Shown here in pieces: positions 45,455 through 57,190 of a DNA stretch of 64,000 bases (position 1 is the stretch's first letter; the number at the start of each line of letters is the position of its first letter). Source of the stretch: Heliocidaris erythrogramma (Eukaryota; Echinodermata; Echinoidea; Camarodonta; Echinometridae). The notes under the pieces were generated by a model, which had not been told where the DNA came from, did no database searches, and was given only the letters and a program-made list of their open reading frames with translations. The stretch spans positions 41,957,850-42,021,849 of the forward strand of contig CM046858.1 in assembly GCA_025617745.1 (NCBI GenBank), in the 5' to 3' direction. The position numbers were made by a program, and so were the translations under genes.

Positions 45455-45688
45455 CTAATGTAAGTAGCATTCTATGACAATGAATTGTGCATATATAAAG
45501 ATGAAAGCTGATATTTTACCGGAATTAAGACGCCTTTTTATCCTATCGCGCAACCCTGTTTCAGTGGCAAGAAGCACACGCTGACGGAACAACCAAGGGT
45601 CCTTCGCCCGTGATCTCCGGCAGACCTCGTGTTGCTTGCCCGGTGGGTTGTGTACAGAAGAATTTTTTTTTGGACTTGGACGATGCAA
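45455..45688 (-). CDS. Foldback-F ORF, left-arm copy
   Basis: 77 codons, containing NPPGKQHEVCRRSRAKDPW and RDRIKRRLNSGK. It is identical to the right-arm copy apart from the last residue. Function unknown; see 35923-36162. Confidence 0.3.
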   Translation of the reverse strand: MHRPSPKKNSSVHNPPGKQHEVCRRSRAKDPWLFRQRVLLATETGLRDRIKRRLNSGKISAFIFIYAQFIVIECYLH

Positions 45689-46074
45689 ATTTCATTTTGC
45701 TTGTAAAACTAATTTGTTATGATGGTATTATTATGACCCATGTCTCCTACTATTTCTTAACACACTTGGGCAAACCCACAAAATAGGGGCCGGATTTTTT
45801 TCCAAGCTATTATAAGGCCAACCAATAACAACATGCTTGCAACAGGCAGGCCCAAATGTTTGGCCTGCCTGTTGCATGTTGTTATTAATATTATTACTGT
45901 TGTTAAACATAGTGGGCCTGCCTGTTGAATGTTGTTATTGGTTGGCCTTATAATAGCTTGGAAAAAATCCGGCCCCCTATTTTGTGGGTTTGCCCAAGTG
46001 TGTTAAGAAATAGTAGGAGACATGGGTCATAATAATACCATCATAACAAATTAGTTTTACAAGCAAAATGAAAT

Positions 46075-46308
46075 TTGCATCGTCCAAGTCCAAAAAAAAA
46101 TTCTTCTGTACACAACCCACCGGGCAAGCAACACGAGGTCTGCCGGAGATCACGGGCGAAGGACCCTTGGTTGTTCCGTCAGCGTGTGCTTCTTGCCACT
46201 GAAACAGGGTTGCGCGATAGGATAAAAAGGCGTCTTAATTCCGGTAAAATATCAGCTTTCATCTTTATATATGCACAATTCATTGTCATAGAATGCTACT
46301 TACCTTAG
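46075..46308 (+). CDS. Foldback-F ORF, right-arm copy
   Basis: Mirror copy of 45455-45688 in the opposite arm of the palindrome. Near identity shows recent arm duplication or gene-conversion-like homogenisation. Confidence 0.3.
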   Translation: MHRPSPKKNSSVHNPPGKQHEVCRRSRAKDPWLFRQRVLLATETGLRDRIKRRLNSGKISAFIFIYAQFIVIECYLP

Positions 46309-46926
46309 AATTTTACATAATTATTGTTATGATTTATTAAAAAATATTGACATCGTCATATAAAATGAATAAAACGGAGGTACTTTATTACCTCATTTTT
46401 CCAGTCATGCTTTCAGCGATATCAGCTAAACACTCTTTATGTTACGGGGCCCAGGTCACGCCAAACAAAAATAATAATAAATAAATAAATACAAAAATCC
46501 TAGCTACGCCACTTGCCCTTTCGTTCCCGTGTGTTTTAATGCATAATTATTCAATTCTCCTATTTTTTTTGCACAAATAATGATTTCCTTGTCAAAAGCT
46601 TTTTTTAGATACTGTTTTATTATATTTTCTACATCTTAGACAAAAGAAAAACGAAAAAAAACCCCAGCTAGATTACATTTTTCAAAAATTTCTAAAACGT
46701 CTGTTACAAAAGTCTACTCAACACACCCATTCCAGGAAAGCCCCCCCCCCCCCGGTTGTCTCGAAGTGGCGCGTTCATTGAACTTCTCACTGGGAACGCG
46801 TCCATTCGAGATAACCGGGGGGGGGGGGGGGGGGCTTGTCTCGAAAGAGTGTGCCCGTTCCCGCTCCCGTCCCGCTCCCATCCCGCTCCCATCCCGCTCC
46901 CGCAACCCACCCATTCGAGACAAGCC

Positions 46927-47540
46927 AAAATAAATGAGTAATTTACCCTACAATGTACAACAGATTGCATTTGTTTGTAGTTCTCAAATTAAAGGTTCCT
47001 CAATCATATATAGTGGAATGTTGGAAGAAGCGAGAAGTATATAGTGGAATGTTGAAAGAAGCGAGAGAGTGATACAGTGGGAAACAGTGGTGGGGAAATG
47101 AATGAGAGAGAGAGGCATATAGTGGAAAATGAGAGAGACAGTGGAAATATGAGAGAGTGAGAAACAGCCACTGGAAAAATGGAAGACTCATGGACAGTGG
47201 GAAAATGATAGAGAGAGAGATTCAGACAGTGGGGAAAATGAGAGCGAGAGAGAAAAACAATAGACACGCACAGAAGAGATAGAGAGGGGGGGGGGGGTTA
47301 GCTGCTGTGATGAAAAGTGATAAGATTTGTAGGGTTTCCACTGGCATGTTTAAGTTTCTGATATTTTTTTCCCCTGATAGGTTAAGTAGTTATGCATTGA
47401 ATGAATTTATAAAAATCTTAGAACATACACTGAAAATGTATATCTTATGGAACTCGTGCATCTTTTAAATGTTATATGGCATCTTCACTTATTAGAATAC
47501 AATATTCAGTTCCCATTCAAATAAATAACAATATATTGCA
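46927..47540. repeat. GA-rich degenerate repeat and G run
   Basis: 'cagtgg(g)aaaatgagagaga' units at 47010-47275 (about 30-40 bp, degenerate), then a G run at 47286-47297. Minus frames are low complexity. Confidence 0.7.
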
Positions 47541-47770
47541 TTGGCGGATCCAGGGGGGCACTCCCCCCCCCTCCCCCCTTCGAAGAAAAGTATGCAATTT
47601 GACCATAAAGGATCCGCCCTTTTGTCGATTGTGCCCCCACCCCCCCTTTTAGAATGAAAACCCTTTTTTGTCTTCTTTTTCTTGTCAGAGAATTATGGAG
47701 GGGAACTGGATCCCCATAACCCCCACTGAGCGAATTTTGGATCTGGCGATTTTTTTCTCAATGAAGTACA
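47540..47770 (+). repeat. Family E repeat, copy 2
   Basis: It begins 'ggcggatccaggggggc' and contains 'gaccataaaggatccgccct' and 'gtcagagaattatggag', with C runs between. Related to 2100-2280, 50490-50660 and 54740-54890. Confidence 0.7.
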
Positions 47771-48610
47771 TATACAGCACTTCATCGATCTCGATAATGT
47801 ATTTTTTTGTTTTTGATTTGAATAATATTTTATTTCTTCCTCTCGAGATCAATATTACATTTCAAAAAACAATCATGATAAGTCACATATAAAATAATTT
47901 GCATATACAAGGAAACTTAATGAAATACATTAATATCCGTAAAAAATATAAAATTCGCTGAAATTATCCATGATTAAACAAGATTATTTTTCGATGGAAG
48001 GAAAGCAAAATACAATGCATCAATCGTTGGACATAGATATATAACTATTTTCTTTCATATAATACTTTATAGTAATAATAAAAAATATTCAGACAAAAGG
48101 AACAAAAGAACAAAATTTACAGATACCAATTATACTTTTAAACAATATAAGGTCTTCTAAAATATACGGAATAACAGAACAGAGGCTTTTTTTAGAAAAA
48201 AAATACAAATATGTCGATCATTGAACATGCATTTAGAAAAAATTATTATTATACATGATTTCTTGAAACGATTCTTTATAAGAAAAAAAATCTTAGAGGA
48301 AGATATACATGGCCCACGTGAACCCACCCTTACACACTCATTTCATCATCACCCCTTCCCCCTCACCATTCTCCTACCAATCACAACTCACTCATTCTCA
48401 CTCCCACTTCTCGCACCCCCTCCTCCCCCCTCCTCCCTCCCCAACATACGAACACCCATGCATGCATCCAGTTCCGGTTTGCCTGTCCGTAATGAGTACA
48501 TAAAAACAAACAAACAAAACAAAACATAACCAAAACAAACAAACAAGAACAAACAAAACAAAGACAACAAACGAAAGCAAAATCAAAGAAACGCATCAAT
48601 CTGTTCCCAT
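47770..48610. other. AT-rich, C-rich and CAAA-type low complexity
   Basis: No gene. 48345-48450 is C-rich; 48505-48575 is an AAAC/AAACAA repeat. Confidence 0.5.
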
Positions 48611-50400
48611 TTGCTTAAGTGCGCCCCAATTGCCCCTTTTTGTTGGCTTGTTGGCGTGGAGATTGCAGTATGGAGATTATGTATTTTACAGGAAAAATTA
48701 CACAATTTATTAAATATATTCGTACAGTTTTACCCGATAGTCCCATAAAAATGGATTTCCAATCATTTTTATTAATTTCTATTAGATGTAGATTTTTACT
48801 AATGTCCTGCCATAATTGTTTAACTTTAGGACATTCTAAAAACAAATGTTGGTATGTTTCAAATTGATGTTTACAAAAGGAACATAGATTATCCAACTCG
48901 AAACCAAATTGAAAGAGTCTCTGTTTCGTATATAGCCTTAAGCAATAAATTGTATTGAAACTCTCTTTGTTTATTACTTACAAATGCATTTTTCAGTCTT
49001 GTAAATATTTCTATTAACATCCCAGTTCCAAAATCATGTTGAACATTTCCATCCGTAATCTTTAATGTATAATCTCTTTGAAATTGTTTAACAACGTGAT
49101 TATATAACCGTATAGACTTTAAATCGCTAAATTTTTGTATATGACCAAAAATCTTCAGATCTATTTGAAAATGTTCAGTATCCACATGTATAAAACCACT
49201 CTGTATCCATTCCTGTTCAATGACTGAAAATATTTTCTGAATCATGATCAGGCTGTCGGTGGTAAAACCTAAGTTATAAAAATAAGAGATTGGTTTTAAA
49301 TTACCTCCAACGGTTATATTTGATGCTTTAAATATTCCTTTATGAAAAAGATCAGCATCAAAGATCATTTTTTTATTTCGAAAACAAATACTTCTATTAT
49401 TAACAAATATCGGATTGACCTTGTTCTTTTCGAAGTGTCTACATTCGTCTATATCTTGCCAGGCTTTTAACATATCTAAATAAAACATGGGTATACCATT
49501 TAAATTCATTTTCTTCATATCATAATTACAAAGAAATATACTTCGACCTCCAATCGATCTCAAAAAGTAATCAAATGTTAGTTTCCACCCTATATTTTTC
49601 ACCGTACAACAGCCGTTTGATCCACATTCTTTGAGTCTTAATAAAAGTTTCGTAGTCAGTTACCCGAAGCCCACCTGCGGGAATAATCTTGATATAATAT
49701 TTTCCTTTTTATTCTATCTTTCCCACCCCAAATGAAATTAAAGGAAATTTGTTTCAATTTATTCAAGGATACTATGTGGAACAGATATAAGAGAAGAAAC
49801 GTAATTTAGCTTTGAATATACATCCATTTTCAATAATTTGATTTTGCCGTACTTCGTAAGATCTCGTTGGCTCCACGTAATATCTCTTTGTAGTTTAAAT
49901 CATCTTTTATTTTAGAATTACGTGAAAAATAAACTATTATGATTTTTATGTCTTGTACTCTATGTCCAAAAAAGGGAAACCGGGCATATCAATCGCTTCC
50001 CCGAACCAGATAAAATTTGTCTTATCCATATTTATTTTAATCCACTTAATTTCTCAAAGTCTTCGAAGACTTTCTTCACTCTATCGATTGACTTCATATC
50101 TTTAAGAAACAATGTAATATCATCAGCTAAAAGTACCTGCTTAATTTTTCCATTATCAAACCGAATTCCTTCAATACTAGGGTCCCTTTGGGTCTCGGAT
50201 ATAATGAGCAAGCAGCTCAATAGCTATTATAAATAAATAGGGGGACAAAGGGTCCCCTTGTCTTACCCCTCTTTTAACTTTAAAATATCCAGTTGAATGT
50301 CCCCCGTTCATCACTACTAACATCATTATAAAGAATTTTAACCAAAGAGCACAAAACATTACCGAACCCAAAAGATTACAATGCTTTTAACAGTAGTCTA
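48611..50400 (-). pseudogene. L1/Tx1-like LINE ORF2 fragment
   Basis: Reading leftwards: VRQGDPLSPYLF (about 50270), LLADDITLFLKD with an LADD form of the catalytic motif (about 50110) and LSGLK (50040). Then comes a glycine-rich GGLRVTDYETF region near 49670. A long 237-codon frame (49602-48889) covers the C-terminal domain and runs into CSFCKHQFETYQHLFLECP (48890-48830), the zf-RVT zinc module. Frameshifts lie near 49600 and 48900. It is 5'-truncated within the RT domain. Same family as the plus-strand LINE at 25.5-34.2 kb. Confidence 0.82.
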
Positions 50401-50489
50401 TGTGAAATACAACTAGCAGAACCTGCCCGTGGACATCCACGGGCGCTAGATGTGTTTATGATTAATCACCGTACCGTATATTTTTCACA

Positions 50490-50660
50490 ATAATCAAGGA
50501 AGGAAAGTATGCATTTTGACCATAGACATTCTGCCCTTTTGTCAATTGTGCCCCCCTTTTAGAATGAAAATTTTTTTGTTTTGTTTTTGCTTGTCAGAGA
50601 ATTATGGAGGGACCCCAATAACCCCCCCCCCCCCACCCACTGAGCGAATTGTTATGTAAA
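50490..50660 (+). repeat. Family E repeat, copy 3
   Basis: 'gtatgcattttgaccatag', 'gtcagagaattatggaggga', then a C run at 50624-50634. Confidence 0.7.
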
Positions 50661-50679
50661 AAAATGTTACGTAAACCCA

Positions 50680-50735
50680 AAACCCTACCCTAAACTTTAA
50701 GCCCTAACCCCAACCCTAACAACCCTATATATTGT
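50680..50735 (+). repeat. Degenerate telomere-like CCCTAA repeat
   Basis: 'aaccctaccctaaac', 'gccctaaccccaaccctaac' and 'aaccctata' within 55 bp: about seven CCCTAA-type units. Short interstitial. Confidence 0.6.
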
Positions 50736-51055
50736 TTTCATTTTGGGAGGCTGTCGCAAAGTTTACCCAAGTATATTCTTCCATGATATAAGTAAAAAGT
50801 AGAAAGAAATTAAATTGAAATAAAGAGTCCTAAATATGAAGTGGCAGAAATTTAACAGTTACATGTTCTTCCCCTTCACCCTGTCTCATCGAACATCAAC
50901 CCCACATAAAAGAAATTGTAGCACAGAAAGAATTCAGTTCAACTAAGAAACAGTCCCCCCCCCAAATAACAAAAAAAAAAAAAAAAAAACAATCAACAAA
51001 CAAAATAAAAACAAAAACCCGAAAAACTTAATTTAGAAAGTAATGCCATGCTTCC

Positions 51056-51238
51056 ATGAATCGGACTCCCTGGAGCCGAATTTTCACAAATAAGAGGCAG
51101 AAAATTTTACCGGCACCTGAATCGATCCAAATCGATCGCGACGACCGCCCCGCCCCCACAAGTAATGTATTTGTCTCATTGAGACCTGTACATTATCCAC
51201 GTAAATCACTTGCTGAATTAAAAAGCAGATTGAAGTAG
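51056..51238 (+). CDS. Hypothetical 60-codon ORF
   Basis: It contains ILPAPESIQIDRDDRPAP and ends HYPRKSLAELKSRLK then TAG. The composition is protein-like, and a possible acceptor (GAGGCAG at about 51103) precedes the best part. No domain or partner exon recognised; may be chance. Confidence 0.2.
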   Translation: MNRTPWSRIFTNKRQKILPAPESIQIDRDDRPAPTSNVFVSLRPVHYPRKSLAELKSRLK

Positions 51239-51785
51239 GGGCAGATTTTGATACCCTAAACAGGGAAACCCGTCTATCCCCTATGTTTATACCATTAACG
51301 GCGCTTTTATATCTGGCTTGGTATTTTACATCCTATTTAGGCCTACATCATCATCATAAGACTACTATTTAGCCAAAAAGAAACCGTAAAGGAAATTTAA
51401 CCTAATTTGGAACACATTACCGAATTATCCCCCCCCTCCCCTTCCGCGAATCTTCTTCTTATCAGATTTTCTGATAAGGTGTCAAATTAGGGTCTGTGCT
51501 TGAGACATCTCCGCCCTCCCCCCCCCCCTTCCTGCGACCGCCGTGAAACTATAGTCTATGGCATAGAGTTGTATACACACTAAACTGTGTGTATGTACCA
51601 TGAAGCGTCAAATGATGTAACTCTATACGTGAAACATAGTCCCTGTACATGTGCGAACGAATAACACGTGTGTTGTTGCAACGTATATACTGTACATTGA
51701 AGCCATCCATGCATGCGGATATGGCCTTGGAGCCAATACACATCACGCTGTTCTTTGCAATACACCATTTCAGGTTTCTCCCCTT
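51239..51785. other. Non-coding
   Basis: C runs near 51430 and 51519-51527; no exon supported. Confidence 0.5.
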
Positions 51786-51789
51786 CACA

Positions 51790-52590
51790 TATTTATATTT
51801 ATTTATTCATTTCTCATCTTTTGTCAGGGTAGCCCATTCACCATTAAGTAGTGGTCTTCCATGGGGCCCTGAATAATAATAAACATATTTACATCAAAAT
51901 GCATAACGTATATACATAATAGTTCAAAATAAAAAATCCTCAGTAAAATTAGAGAGTGCAAACAAAGCAATAATAGACGTGGCGCAAACGAATACTCATT
52001 TGAAAAATAAACAAATATCAGTAAACTAGCTCAACTGTAATACCAATATGAAAATATTGATTCAGTCGCAAATATGTGCACAAATCATACTAATATTACA
52101 GAATAAGCACTGAGTGTATGTTAGGCTGAGTTATTCATAAATTACAACTTTGTTTAAACATCCTCTTAAATGAACTGACAGAGGAAGCTGTTCTCATCGA
52201 ATTATCGAGCATATTCCATTCAAATATAGAAGATACAATTGGGCTACACTTATAACAATCAGTGTGAAATCTGGGCACGCGTAAACATCCACTGTCTCTT
52301 TGTCTTGTATATAATGATGCTCATGTACATCGTTAGGATTGATTAAGCCTACCTGAAGGTAAGAAGGTGCTAATTTATGAACACATTTATATATCATATA
52401 ACGCGACTTAGCTCAAACCGTTTGTCTAGTGTCATCCATTTAAGACTAGTGAACAAATCAGCCGACAGTGTGTCATATGTTTTGTTCAGTATTATTCTTG
52501 CTGCCCTCTTCTGAATTTTTTGCAGCTTATTTGTATGGGCTTAAAATCTGTTCGACCATACAACAGAGCAGTAATCAAATCGTGGCAACA
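51790..52590 (-). pseudogene. 5'-truncated LINE, C-terminal RT segment and 3' UTR
   Basis: Minus frames read PRFDYCSVVW (about 52590-52560), LQKIQKRAARIIL (about 52530-52490), then MIYKCVHKLAPSYL (52397 on) and, after a shift, FHTDCYKCSP and SMRTASSVSSFKRMFK (to about 52150). This is the typical end of a CR1/L2/Jockey-type ORF2. The 3' UTR with 'ggccccatggaagacc' and an ATTT-rich tail reaches about 51790. Truncation at 52590 abuts the motif-rich element. Confidence 0.75.
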
Positions 52591-52610
52591 CTAGACTGTT
52601 ATAACTGTAC

Positions 52611-53335
52611 TATCACACCGGGCTTCCCGACCGTGCCACGACAGTCCCGACTCAAAAATATGGAAAATCGGGTGAAAAGTCGTGGCCAAGTCGGGAAGGT
52701 CGTGGCGTGATCGGGGTTAGTCGTGGCATGTTCGTGAGGGTCGGGAACGGTCGGGAGGGCTGTCACGACTTTTTAGGTCGGAGCTTAATAATCGGGAAAC
52801 TCTCACGATTCTAAGAAATCGTGGCTATAACGTCGTGAGGACGTGGCGCGGTCGGGATAGTCGGGGCACAGTCTTGGCTCAGTCGTGGTGCAGTCGGATT
52901 GGTCGTGGCCCAGTCAAAATGAAAGTGAGGTCTGCTTGCAAATCGGCTGTATTTATAGGTCTTGGCGCGGACGTGGTAGAGAAGGTGATAGATCGGGGCT
53001 GTGGCGTGGCTCAGTCGTGGCGCAATCGGATAGATCGTGGCGCTGTCTTGGCGAGAACGTGGCACAAACGGGTACTGTCGGGACTCAGTCGTGAGAGTCG
53101 TGGGTATAATCGGGGTGCTGTCGTGGCTGGTACATGGCTGGATCGAGACTGTCGGGAATCAGTCGTGGCACAATCGGGGGAGAGTCGTGGCAGCAACGGG
53201 AATGTATAATTTTTTAACCGGGATTCGGGTATTTTTACACGATTCTACCCCGACTCATACAAATGTTTCAAAAATTATAGAATCGGCGTTGTCGGGACGG
53301 TCGTAGCAGTCGTGGAGTTTGGTGTGATAGGGGCT
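52611..53335. mobile_element. Motif-saturated TIR element, ~720 bp
   Basis: CTATCACACC starts the left end and its inverse ends the right; a partly matching 'acgac(a/c)gtcccgac' extends the TIR. The interior is packed with about fifteen 'gtcgtggc' words alternating with 'agtcggga'. A minus-strand TATAAATA sits centrally (52950-52957), as in the 37.1 kb element. No long real ORF. No clear target duplication. Confidence 0.7.
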
Positions 53336-53685
53336 TTAAGCAACTTTAAGGACTGCACAGGCAAAGAACACTTTGCTCTCTTTATTATGTTTTTCTGGGT
53401 AAGTTTACATACGTTTTCAATTTGTTTAGACCATACTCGAGAGAAATCATTTCTAAACTTACTGTTCTTGTCAAGACTATCCATTTCTGTGAAGTTTCTT
53501 ACCTCACTCTAGATCAAATAATTATTTCTTTTAGAATTACTGGACTACTCATGTAATTTAACGATATTCTAGACAAATAACTAAATAGTTTTAAACAATA
53601 TTTTTTCCTTCGTTAAAAATGGTGCTGACGCCATTGCCAGTGTTAGGCTATCGATGCGCATTGTTAGGATATCGGTATCGGCTCC
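53336..53685. other. Non-coding spacer
   Basis: Minus-strand 53484-53275 has a LINE-like low-similarity frame only. No gene called. Confidence 0.4.
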
Positions 53686-54460
53686 TTAAAGGGGAATGAA
53701 AGGTAACAAACATTAACCTACAATCATGTAGATAATTGTCAGCCTTTTACAAATATCTTGAAATTACTCATGTTTGATTATTGAAGAAAGATAACAGTGT
53801 CTCAAAAAGTTGCAGTTTCCTTGTTAGACATTATCCCATGGGGGCTGCCATTTTCTTTACAAAGTAATGTCAGAGCAGTTATATTTATGAGATACCCACT
53901 GACCTATACACTAGCTATAATAACACTCATGATCACCTGTGGAATGCATGACACTGGATTTTCCCATAATACATGTAAAGCATTTTTGTAGTCATGTACA
54001 TTCAAATGAAGATACTATTTGTATCAAGATATTTGGTTCAGCTGTTTCTTTTGTTAAGCAGGATTTAACATGCACAAGTTGTTTGGTCAGACAAAGGTTT
54101 GTCAATTCTACAAAAAAGTGACAAAGACCTACAACTGCTCTTAGATATCACCTGTGCGAGACGATGGGGGTACCAAGATGGCTGCCATTTTGCATTGTGG
54201 CTTTAGTTGTACAATAGCTATTCAATATGCAACATCATATCCATTATATACAGGTAAATGGACATGTACTCATATGACATCACAGTTTTTCAAAATGGCA
54301 GCCCCCATGGGATAATATCTGGCAAGGAATCTGCAAAATTTAGAGAGATTGTTCTCCTTATTAAGTAATCAAATAGGAGTATTTTCAAGATATTTCGAAT
54401 AGGCTACCAATTTTCCACTTGATTATCAGCTAATGTTCGTTGAGTTTCATTCTCCTTTAA
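53686..54460. mobile_element. Foldback element family C, copy 3 (775 bp)
   Basis: CCTTAAAGGGGAATGAAA at left and TTTCATTCTCCTTTAA at right are inverted. The inner catgggggctgccatt (53838) and its complement (54294) are inverted. A central 'aagatggctgccatttt' at about 54175 adds two opposed YY1-like sites. Confidence 0.8.
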
Positions 54461-54739
54461 TTATCCTAAAATCGAGCTCAAACACCGCTGTTCAGATTAA
54501 GAAGCCGATACCGATGCCCTAACAATGACACCTAAACATTCATAACCTCGAAAATACTCAACAATTATCCATGAAATGTTTGGGGTTATTAGCTCTTTGC
54601 ACCCACTAATCATTAGTACCTAAAGCCGAGCACATGCAGAGTCACATTAGATATAGAGAAATATTGCCAAGTTTTTATTACAAATACTTCAAGGACATCA
54701 CATTAATTATAGGGAGACTAACCCAAAGTTGAGACCTCA

Positions 54740-54890
54740 TCCTACAAAGACAAAAAAATATTTTCCCCAGCCCTCCACAATTCAATCAGCGTGTATGTGT
54801 GTGGGGGTGTTATTTATGGGGTTTTCGTTCTAAAAGGGGGTACATGATGCAAACTATTCTTCCAAGAATCCGCCACTGGACCAGACGCAA
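54740..54890 (-). repeat. Family E-like repeat, copy 4
   Basis: 'gttttcgttctaaaaggggg' and 'aatccgccactgg' at its end; TG run at 54790-54808. Confidence 0.5.
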
Positions 54891-54969
54891 TACAAGTCAT
54901 GTATGTGATTTTTTGTTCTTATTCTTTGCCTCTGTACTTTAACCACTTTACAGTGCATTACAGTGCATT

Positions 54970-55866
54970 CCAGAAAAAAAGAAACTGCGATTTAATGACG
55001 TTTAATCATATCTTAATCACAATTATTATTAATAAATGACACATATTTGTAAAGCATTGATCCTCTTATTTCATTTGATACCCCTCATATGCAACATACT
55101 TCACGCATGAGTGAATGAAGACAATATGAAGCAGGGTTACTAAAAAATCGTTTGGCCAACGATATCTGAATTTCAAAGAGATAATCACACATCTAGAGAG
55201 TTCATTTTTTCCCTTTCTTATGTGACACCTCAATCGGGAAAAATGAGCCAGGGATGACAAAGCTCTGTTGGTGTAAATTGATGCTTGCATTTCCATAATA
55301 TATTAAAGGCTCCCAGATCGTCTCCATGCTGTTACCAGAAATACACGTTGCTCTGTTGTTAACTGCGTGGTCAAGTAGGTTAATGAAAACGTACCTCACT
55401 ATCAATTAGCTTTTATCATTTTGTAATCACCACTCCCATTTTATTGACGATCAGCCATGCATGAGGTATTTTGTCTTGTTTGTTATTGCTAGAACAGGCA
55501 GCCAGTGCAAACGGATTCGTTTAATAAACCATGGAAATGCAAGCATCACTTTACACCAACAGAGCTTTGTCATACCTGGCTAATTTTTCTCGATAGCATG
55601 GATTGAGATGTCATATGAAATGGCAGAAAATAAACTTTCCAGAAATGTGATTATCTCTTTGAAATTTAAAGATCGTTGGCAACACGACTTATTTGTAGCC
55701 CTGTTTCATAATGTCTTTATACACTCATGGATGAAGTATGTATCATATGAGTGGCATCAGATGAAAGAGGAGGATCCAAGCTTTACAAATATGTGTCATT
55801 TACTAATCACAACTGTGATTAAGATATGATTAAACAGCGGTAAATTTTGGTTCCATTTCTTTCTGG
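54970..55866. mobile_element. Long inverted-repeat element, ~900 bp
   Basis: Two arms (about 54970-55330 and 55530-55866) are inverted copies at roughly 75-85% identity by eye, and the ends read 'ccagaaa(a/g)aaa' and its inverse. Each arm can encode a similar peptide (VIISLKF..RW, VFIHS..KYV.YE). No transposase recognised. Confidence 0.7.
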
Positions 55867-56398
55867 GACGCACTTTCAGTACATTCAGTACATTTTCAGC
55901 TCAACACGTAACATACGTAACATTTGGCCACGCAGACATGCTAATTATTAATAGTCTGTCCATATTTGTTACGTTGTGACCTGAAAATGTGCTGAATGTA
56001 TTTGTAAGTACATGTATATACATTTTTCTGGGACTGTCTCTGCTATACATAGATAAGCAATTTTCACTATAACGGCAAAAAATAAAAGGTCACATACATG
56101 ACTTGTATTGCGTTTTTGGTGCTCATGTTACATACGTTACCCCCAAAACAGAAAATGTGACCAAAAATTAGAGAACACACAATTAATGTAATATATATCG
56201 ATAATACTATCTCTCCAACCCAAAATCAAAACATTAATTTCTTTCAAGGTTAATCATTCTCATAAACATGAAATTGAGATAATGTTTTATCAAAATATTC
56301 CCGTAACGGTGCAAATGCCCATCTCTATCTTTCCCAAAAGCCCTAGACTACCTAGTTAGCAGGTATCATCACTTGTAGAATCATAGTCTGTGTGAGCC
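55867..56398. other. 3' flank of minus-strand gene, no other feature
   Basis: AT-rich with a repeated 'acatacgttac' word. It may contain the 3' UTR of the gene at 56399. Confidence 0.4.
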
Positions 56399-56508
56399 TC
56401 ATCCAGTGGAGCTGGAGCTGCTGTCGCTGCCTTTCGCCTGGGATATGTCCGCGATGTTCGAACTTGCTGTTGCCTGGTCTACCGGTGGAATGATACTCCT
56501 TAATGCTC
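56399..56508 (-). CDS. Unidentified gene, last coding exon
   Basis: It follows acceptor CTTATCAG (56509) and ends at TGA 56401-56399. In phase with 57191 it encodes 35 residues, starting with ALRSIIPPVDQ and ending SDSSSSSTG. A Ser-rich tail ending in a stop is a plausible C-terminus. The two other frames stop early or do not fit the phase. Confidence 0.5.
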
Positions 56509-57190
56509 CTGATAAGAGAGATGAGGCTTATTTAATATTAAATGAAAATAGTAAGGTATAATATCGCTTATAAGCATCGTACTTTGCAGTTGAATTAAGT
56601 GGTTTGATAATTGGTGAAGGATAGTGAGAGAGCAAGCGGGTTTTTTTAAGAATGCATCTTCTTCCCATTTCTAAACCTCATTATCAGTTGTAATAAAATG
56701 TGTATATATATATTTTGATCATTCTTTTATGTTAATTTTAAAACATTCCTGCATAGAGCAACCATTGCAAAATAAATATTATTAGATCCTCCACGTTCGT
56801 CATTAAAATTTGATGTATTTCTTACCAGTCAGTTTGACATGATATCTAACAAAATGTATGCACCTCATGGTCATCCCCCCTTCACACACAACCCCAGGCC
56901 ATGCAGCCTCTACATAATGTTTGATTTATTTTTGCTCTTTTCGGGGACACTGGATCTACTCACAAAATAACCTAGCATCGCTTACTAGTATTATGAAACA
57001 TGCATGCAGAAAGTTGATACCCACCATAGCACACAACGCATATGAATACAGTGATACAAGCTTACACCTTCATTCCTCTCACTCATCTCTTTAACTCCTG
57101 TCGAGTGATATCACAGTACAAAAATACCCATCAAGAAAGTGTTCATAATATTAAATGAATTGATATTACTTTCTAAAATACATTACTTAC

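Larger units (their letters stand above)
44689..46926. mobile_element. Palindromic foldback transposon F, copy 2 (2238 bp)
   Basis: It is a nearly complete palindrome centred near 45.88 kb. The left end GGCTTGTCTCGAATGGGT is inverted at 46926, and every landmark (paired end hairpins, G/C runs, 'gggccccgtaacataaagag', a ~78-codon ORF) occurs in both arms. A perfect 8-bp direct repeat AAAATAAA flanks it (44681-44688, 46927-46934). The 8-bp duplication fits hAT-like or similar transposases; none is encoded here. Confidence 0.93.

Noticed and set aside
52811..53306. Arg/Val/Gly- and Pro/Ala/Thr-rich frames on both strands
   Set aside because: Generated by the 'gtcgtggc'/'agtcggga' words; open in several frames at once.
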